From [Mycobacterium] zoologicum (lineage in GTDB: Bacteria > Actinomycetota > Actinomycetes > Mycobacteriales > Mycobacteriaceae): DNA of 64,000 bases. The stretch is taken from positions 959,994-1,023,993 of the forward strand of contig NZ_CP083985.1 in NCBI RefSeq assembly GCF_020172665.1, given 5' to 3'. The notes beneath the pieces were generated by a model that made no database searches, was not told the origin of the DNA, and saw nothing but the letters and a program-made list of their open reading frames with translations. Positions 59,552 through 64,000 of the stretch are shown here, piece by piece; position 1 is the stretch's first letter, and the number at the start of each line of letters is the position of its first letter. The position numbers were made by a program, and so were the translations under genes.

Positions 59552-61213
59552 TCAGGCCCGGCCGCGTTCGGCGCGATAGCGGCGGACCAGAGCGTCGGTG
59601 GAGCTGTCGGTCTGCGGCTGCGGGGCGGCATCGGCGGTCAGTACCGGCAGCAGCTCCTTGGCCTGCGTCTTGCCCAGTTCCACGCCCCACTGGTCGAACG
59701 AGTCGATACCCCACACCACGCCCTCGGTGAACACCTGATGCTCGTAGAGCGCGATCAGCTGGCCCAGTACCGACGGTGTCAGCTTCTCGGCGAGAATCGA
59801 AGTGCTGGGCCGGTTTCCGGGCATCACCTTGTGTGGAACAACCTGGGCGGGTGTGCCTTCACCCGCGATCTCCTCGGCCGTCTTGCCGAACGCCAGCACC
59901 TGGGTCTGGGCGAAGAAATTGCTCATCAGCAGGTCGTGCATGCTGCCGCTGCCGTCGGCGGTGGGCAGGTCATCGACCGGCGTTGCGAATCCGATGAAAT
60001 CGGCCGGCACCAGCCGGGTGCCCTGGTGCAGCAGTTGGTAGAACGCGTGCTGGCCGTTGGTTCCCGGTTCCCCCCAATAGATTTCACCGGTGTCGGTGAC
60101 CACTGCAGATCCGTCGGCGCGGGTCGACTTGCCGTTGGACTCCATGGTGAGCTGCTGCAGGTAGGCCGCGAAGCGGTCCAGGTCGTTTGAGTAGGGCAGC
60201 ACCGCGCGGGACTGGGCGCCGAAGAAGTTGGAGTACCACACCCCGATCAGGCCGAGCAGGGCTGGTGCGTTGGATTCCAGTGGGGCGGAGCGGAAATGGG
60301 AGTCGACGAGGTGGAAACCGGACAGGAACTCCGCGAAGCGTTCCCGGCCGATCACCGCCATCACCGACAGGCCGATCGCCGAGTCCACCGAATAGCGTCC
60401 CCCGACCCAGTCCCAGAAGCCGAACATGTTCGCGGTGTCGATGCCGAAGTCCTCGACCCGCTCGGCGTTGGTGGAGACCGCGACGAAATGCTGTGACACC
60501 GCGTCGTCGCCCAGGGCGGCGGTCAGCCAGCGGCGGGCCGCGGTGGCGTTGGTCAGCGTCTCCAGCGTCGAGAACGTCTTGGAGGCCACGATGAACAGCG
60601 TGGTGGCAGGGTCCAGGTCCGCCAGCTTCGCGGTGAGGTCGGCCGGGTCGATGTTGGAGACGAACCGCGCCGAGATCGCGGCGTCGGCGTAGTGGCGAAG
60701 TGCCCGGTAGACCATCACCGGGCCCAGGTCCGAGCCGCCGATGCCGATGTTGACGACGCATCTGATGCGCTTTCCGGTGGCACCGGTCCACTGCCCGCTG
60801 CGCAGCCGGTCGGTGAAGTCACCCATCGCGTCGAGCACCGCGTGGACGTCGGCGACGACGTCCTGGCCGTCGACGCTCAACTCGGCATCGCGCGGCAGCC
60901 GCAGAGCGGTGTGCAGCACCGCGCGGTCCTCGGAGGTGTTGATGTGCGCGCCGGCGAACATCGCGTCGCGGCGGTCCTCCAGGCCGGCCGCCCGGGCCAG
61001 GTCGACCAGCAGCCGCAGTGTCTCGTCGTTGACGCGGTGCTTGCTGTAGTCGATGTAGAGGTCACCGACGGTGACGGTGAATTTGGTGCCGCGTTCCGGA
61101 TCTTCGGCGAAGAACTCGCGGAGGTGGGTGTCGTTGATCTGCTGGTGGTGTTTGAGCAACGCGTTCCAGGCCGGCGTGGTGGAGATGTCGGGGATCTGGG
61201 GAACGGTAGTCAT
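59552..61213 (-). CDS. pgi: Glucose-6-phosphate isomerase
   Basis: This 553-residue enzyme interconverts glucose-6-phosphate and fructose-6-phosphate in the cytoplasm. Both family signatures are visible: [12 protein letters not shown] (about residues 262-273) and [12 protein letters not shown] (about 500-511). The phosphate-binding Ser/Thr loop [12 protein letters not shown] is also present. The ATG at 61213 has TCGGAGT upstream. It is the second gene after chorismate mutase (13-bp gap), the order of Rv0946c and Rv0948c (a small annotated Rv0947c lies between them in M. tuberculosis). Confidence 0.97.
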   Translation of the reverse strand: MTTVPQIPDISTTPAWNALLKHHQQINDTHLREFFAEDPERGTKFTVTVGDLYIDYSKHRVNDETLRLLVDLARAAGLEDRRDAMFAGAHINTSEDRAVLHTALRLPRDAELSVDGQDVVADVHAVLDAMGDFTDRLRSGQWTGATGKRIRCVVNIGIGGSDLGPVMVYRALRHYADAAISARFVSNIDPADLTAKLADLDPATTLFIVASKTFSTLETLTNATAARRWLTAALGDDAVSQHFVAVSTNAERVEDFGIDTANMFGFWDWVGGRYSVDSAIGLSVMAVIGRERFAEFLSGFHLVDSHFRSAPLESNAPALLGLIGVWYSNFFGAQSRAVLPYSNDLDRFAAYLQQLTMESNGKSTRADGSAVVTDTGEIYWGEPGTNGQHAFYQLLHQGTRLVPADFIGFATPVDDLPTADGSGSMHDLLMSNFFAQTQVLAFGKTAEEIAGEGTPAQVVPHKVMPGNRPSTSILAEKLTPSVLGQLIALYEHQVFTEGVVWGIDSFDQWGVELGKTQAKELLPVLTADAAPQPQTDSSTDALVRRYRAERGRA

Positions 61214-61226
61214 ACTCCGACAGTAG

Positions 61227-61478
61227 CTAGTGGCCCAGCCGGCCGCGGCCCAGCCTCAGCAGCAGCATCGCCAGATCCTTGCCGTCCTCGCCGAGCTCGC
61301 TGTAGCGCTCGAGCACCTTCATCTCGCGGCTGTGCACCAGACGGGTGCCGCCGGAGGCCATTCGGGCCTTGCCGATCTCCTGCGAGATCTCGGTGCGGCG
61401 TTTCACCGCGGCCAGGATCTCGGCGTCGAGGCGATCGATCTCCTGGCGCAACTCATCGATGTTGGGTGTGGCGAGCAC
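61227..61478 (-). CDS. AroQ-type chorismate mutase
   Basis: This is a small all-helical chorismate mutase of about 83 residues, converting chorismate to prephenate for Phe/Tyr synthesis. Active-site residues are in [18 protein letters not shown] (Arg and Lys), [11 protein letters not shown] and the C-terminal tail [12 protein letters not shown]. The tail is the part of M. tuberculosis Rv0948c that engages DAHP synthase to boost activity. The GTG at 61478 is a conservative start; an in-frame TTG at 61514 would add 12 residues. It is divergent from uvrD1 and upstream of pgi. Confidence 0.93.
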   Translation of the reverse strand: MLATPNIDELRQEIDRLDAEILAAVKRRTEISQEIGKARMASGGTRLVHSREMKVLERYSELGEDGKDLAMLLLRLGRGRLGH

Positions 61479-61518
61479 GAATCGAGTCTGCCACCAACGG
61501 CCGTGCCAGCGCAAAGAG

Positions 61519-61540
61519 TGTCACCGTGCGGCGGTACGTT
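61519..61540 (+). promoter_or_regulatory. PafBC-type (RecA-independent) DNA-damage promoter candidate for uvrD1
   Basis: TGTCA (61519-61523) is followed after 11 bases by TACGTT (61535-61540), fitting the mycobacterial RecA-independent damage promoter TTGTCRGTG-N8-TANNNT in its key positions. The -10 lies 10 bp before the uvrD1 ATG, so the mRNA would have almost no leader. Confidence 0.45.
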
Positions 61541-61550
61541 GGGTTGCGTT

Positions 61551-63872
61551 ATGAGTGTGCACGCGACCCAGCAGACCGACCACCTCCTTGAGGGGCTCAA
61601 CCCGCAACAGCGCCAGGCCGTTGTGCATGAGGGCTCGCCGCTGCTCATCGTCGCAGGAGCCGGGTCGGGCAAGACGGCGGTGCTCACCCGGCGCATCGCC
61701 TACCTGCTGGCCGCGCGTGATGTCGGCGTGGGGCAGGTGCTGGCGATCACCTTCACCAACAAGGCCGCCGCGGAGATGCGGGAGCGGGTGGTGTCGTTGA
61801 TCGGCCCGCGGGCCCGGGTCATGTGGGTGTCGACGTTTCACTCCACCTGCGTGCGGATTCTGCGCAACCAGGCCTCGGTGGTGCCCGGCCTGAACTCCAA
61901 CTTCTCCATCTACGACGCCGACGATTCGCGGCGGCTGCTGTTGATGATCGGCCGTGACATGGGCCTGGACGTCAAGCGGCACACACCGCGACTGTTGGCC
62001 AATGCGATCTCCAACCTCAAGAACGAACTGATCGACCCGGACCGCGCGCTGGCCGAGCTGACCGAGGACTCCGACGACCTGAGCCGCGTGGTGGCGGGCG
62101 TCTACGTCGAATATCAGCGCCGGCTGCGCTCGGCCAACGCGCTGGACTTCGACGACCTGATCGGCGAGACGGTCGCCATCCTGCAGGCGTTCCCCGAGAT
62201 CGCCCAGCACTACCGCCGCCGGTTCCGGCACATCCTGGTCGATGAGTACCAGGACACCAACCACGCGCAGTACATGCTGGTGCGCGAGCTGGCGGGGCAC
62301 GGTTCTGAAACGGGCGACATCCCGCCGGCGGAGCTGTGCGTGGTCGGTGACGCCGACCAGTCCATCTACGCCTTCCGCGGCGCGACCATCCGCAACATCG
62401 AGGACTTCGAACGCGACTACCCGGACGCGGTCACCATGCTGCTCGAGCAGAACTACCGCTCCACGCAGAACATCCTGTCCGCGGCCAACGCGGTGATCGC
62501 CTACAACTCGGGCCGCCGGGAGAAGCGGCTGTGGACCGACTCCGGCGACGGTGAGCTGATCGTCGGCTACGTCGCCGACAACGAACACGACGAGGCGCGC
62601 TTCATCGCCCAGGAGATCGACGCGCTGACCGAGGCCGGCACGGTCAACTACTCCGACATAGCGATCTTCTACCGCACCAACAATGCGTCCCGGTCACTGG
62701 AAGAGGTGTTCATCCGCGCCGGTATCCCGTACAAAGTCGTTGGCGGCGTTCGCTTTTACGAACGCAAGGAGATCCGCGACATCATCGCCTACCTGCGAGT
62801 GCTGGACAATCCCGGTGATGCGGTGAGCCTGCGGCGAATTCTCAACACCCCGCGTCGCGGCATCGGCGATCGCGCCGAGGCGTGCGTATCGGTGCACGCC
62901 GAGAACACCGGCACCGGATTCGCCGCCGCCCTGCGCGCCGCCGCCGACGGACAGGTGCCGATGCTCAATACCCGCTCGCAGAAAGCGATCTCGGGTTTCG
63001 TCGCGATGCTCGACGAACTGCGAGCACACCTGAACACCTGCGACGACGACCTCGGCGGGCTGGTCGAGATGGTGCTGGACCGCACCGGCTACCGCGGCGA
63101 ACTGGAGTCCTCCACCGATCCGCAGGACCTGGCCCGGCTGGACAACATCAACGAACTCGTCAGCGTCGCACACGAATTCAGCATCGATCGGGCCAATGCA
63201 CTCGCTGAGCAGGCCGTCGGCGGCGCCGATATGGACGAAGCGGAGGATGTGCCCGACGTCGGGGTGCTGGCAGCCTTTCTGGAGCGGGTCTCGCTGATCG
63301 CCGACACCGATGAGATCCCTGAGCACGGCTCCGGGATGGTCACGTTGATGACCCTGCACACCGCCAAGGGCCTGGAGTTCCCGGTGGTGTTCGTGATCGG
63401 CTGGGAGGACGGCATGTTCCCGCACATGCGCTCACTCGGCGACGCCCGCGAGCTGTCCGAGGAACGCCGATTGGCCTACGTCGGCCTTACCCGGGCACAG
63501 CAGCGGCTCTACCTGAGCCGGGCCAAGGTGCGCTCGTCGTGGGGACAGCCGATGCTGAACCCGGAATCACGCTTCCTGCGGGAGATCCCGCAGCAGCTCG
63601 TCGACTGGCGGCGCACCGAAGCCACCGCCGGGCCGAGCGCCCCGGTCAGCGGGGCCGGCCGGTTCGGCTCACCACGGCCGGCACCGTCGCGGTCGGGCAA
63701 CCGCCCGCTGCTGGTGCTGGCGGCCGGGGACCGGGTCACGCACGACAAGTACGGTCTGGGCCGGGTCGAGGAGGTGTCCGGGGTGGGAGAGTCGGCGATG
63801 TCGCTGATCGATTTCGGCAGCTCCGGGCGGGTCAAACTGATGCACAACCACGCGCCGGTCAGCAAGCTCTAG
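61551..63872 (+). CDS. uvrD1: ATP-dependent DNA helicase UvrD1
   Basis: This 773-residue SF1A 3'-5' helicase acts in nucleotide excision repair and is stimulated by Ku in mycobacteria. Motifs in order are NPQQRQAVVH (Q-motif), AGAGSGKTAV (Walker A), TFTNKAAAEM (Ia), DEYQDTN (II), VGDADQSIYAFRGA (III), QNYRSTQNIL (IV), LMTLHTAKGLEF (V) and LAYVGLTRAQQRLY (VI). A C-terminal Tudor-like domain (GDRVTHDKYGLGRVEEV...) is typical of PcrA/UvrD1. The ATG at 61551 is the expected start. Its stop is followed after one base by an IS481-like element, so the 3' end of its transcript is disturbed. Confidence 0.97.
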   Translation: MSVHATQQTDHLLEGLNPQQRQAVVHEGSPLLIVAGAGSGKTAVLTRRIAYLLAARDVGVGQVLAITFTNKAAAEMRERVVSLIGPRARVMWVSTFHSTCVRILRNQASVVPGLNSNFSIYDADDSRRLLLMIGRDMGLDVKRHTPRLLANAISNLKNELIDPDRALAELTEDSDDLSRVVAGVYVEYQRRLRSANALDFDDLIGETVAILQAFPEIAQHYRRRFRHILVDEYQDTNHAQYMLVRELAGHGSETGDIPPAELCVVGDADQSIYAFRGATIRNIEDFERDYPDAVTMLLEQNYRSTQNILSAANAVIAYNSGRREKRLWTDSGDGELIVGYVADNEHDEARFIAQEIDALTEAGTVNYSDIAIFYRTNNASRSLEEVFIRAGIPYKVVGGVRFYERKEIRDIIAYLRVLDNPGDAVSLRRILNTPRRGIGDRAEACVSVHAENTGTGFAAALRAAADGQVPMLNTRSQKAISGFVAMLDELRAHLNTCDDDLGGLVEMVLDRTGYRGELESSTDPQDLARLDNINELVSVAHEFSIDRANALAEQAVGGADMDEAEDVPDVGVLAAFLERVSLIADTDEIPEHGSGMVTLMTLHTAKGLEFPVVFVIGWEDGMFPHMRSLGDARELSEERRLAYVGLTRAQQRLYLSRAKVRSSWGQPMLNPESRFLREIPQQLVDWRRTEATAGPSAPVSGAGRFGSPRPAPSRSGNRPLLVLAAGDRVTHDKYGLGRVEEVSGVGESAMSLIDFGSSGRVKLMHNHAPVSKL

Positions 63873-63873
63873 A

Positions 63874-64000
63874 TGTAACTCCCAGACAGGTTGTGAACGG
63901 CGTGGTGAGCGGAAGTAGGTGAGGACCTCCGGTATCGGTGTGGTTACCAAACACGCACATCCGATTACCGAGAGGTCCTCATGGTCCACGCTAATGCTTC
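63874..64000 (+). mobile_element. Left end of an IS481-family-like insertion sequence
   Basis: A TGTAACTCCCAGAC-type end (TG terminus) starts one base after the uvrD1 stop codon. A hairpin follows (GAGGACCTCCGG at 63921-63932 against CCGAGAGGTCCTC at 63968-63980) just before a transposase start. This layout is typical of IS481-like elements. The right end lies outside the window, so the target duplication cannot be checked. Confidence 0.6.
63981..64000 (+). CDS. IS481-like transposase (first codons)
   Basis: ATG at 63981, with GAGAGGTCCTC just upstream, opens a frame beginning MVHANA, the usual start of IS481-type transposases (MVHRNAPLTPEGR-like). Only six codons fit in the window. Confidence 0.55.

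Overview
The window is high-GC actinobacterial DNA from a mycobacterium. The evidence is an MmpS/MmpL pair, the C-terminal end of a PPE protein, a PGRS-type glycine-rich secreted enzyme, several F420-type oxidoreductase families, and a CmtR-DUF1490-CtpG metal cassette. From about 45 kb to the right end, the gene order (Ku, LigD, fumarylacetoacetase-family enzyme, F420 LLM enzyme, monooxygenase-like protein, Fpg-like glycosylase, SDR, Pgi, chorismate mutase, UvrD1) matches my memory of M. tuberculosis Rv0937c to Rv0949. Gene density is high, starts often overlap the preceding stop (ATGA, GTGA, TGATG), and no tRNA, rRNA or CRISPR array was seen.

0-6.6 kb is a decayed metal-resistance island. 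It holds the end of an ArsR regulator with a CVCDL metal motif, the intact ctpG / DUF1490 / cmtR operon, and a headless Tn7/Tn552-like module (3' end of a transposase gene, then tniB and tniQ). Two diverged copies of the cmtR promoter flank that module. Further right are a frameshifted UPF0060 (YnfA) remnant, a small thioredoxin-fold protein of the mercury-associated type and an IS3 remnant. 6.5-12.3 kb is an MmpS-MmpL export unit with a TetR-HxlR fusion regulator and a lipocalin-like protein. Two upstream regions share an operator-like sequence, and the whole block is bracketed by an identical 31-bp repeat.

12.3-30.8 kb is metabolic and redox accessory DNA. It contains a molybdopterin oxidoreductase with a crotonase under an HxlR regulator; a CGNR regulator divergent from an alpha/beta hydrolase and quinone-reductase pair; a run of NmrA, membrane protein, GMC oxidase and MarR genes; a light or oxidative-stress group (photolyase, TspO, TIGR01777 epimerase); and a FadD5-like ligase with an enoyl-CoA hydratase divergent from a tandem-TetR (Mce3R-like) regulator. 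30.4-35.5 kb has an SmtB-type ArsR repressor divergent from a very large CtpI/CtpH-like P-type ATPase. 35.5-45 kb has a PPE remnant, fadE, SDRs, a DoxX-like protein, an acyl-ACP desaturase behind a strong palindromic operator, an Nramp transporter in an operon behind a perfect KstR-type box, and a hydrolase.

45-64 kb is the conserved core: divergent ku/ligD (end joining), FAH-family enzyme, a secreted PGRS-linked endoglycoceramidase-like GH5 enzyme, a possible 48-aa gene, LLM enzyme, DUF4873 and AurF-type diiron oxygenase, a LuxR-type large ATPase regulator, Fpg/Nei, SDR, chorismate mutase-pgi and uvrD1. An IS481-like element begins immediately after the uvrD1 stop and runs off the window. 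Statements about homologues, synteny and regulon membership come from memory of the families; no searches were run.
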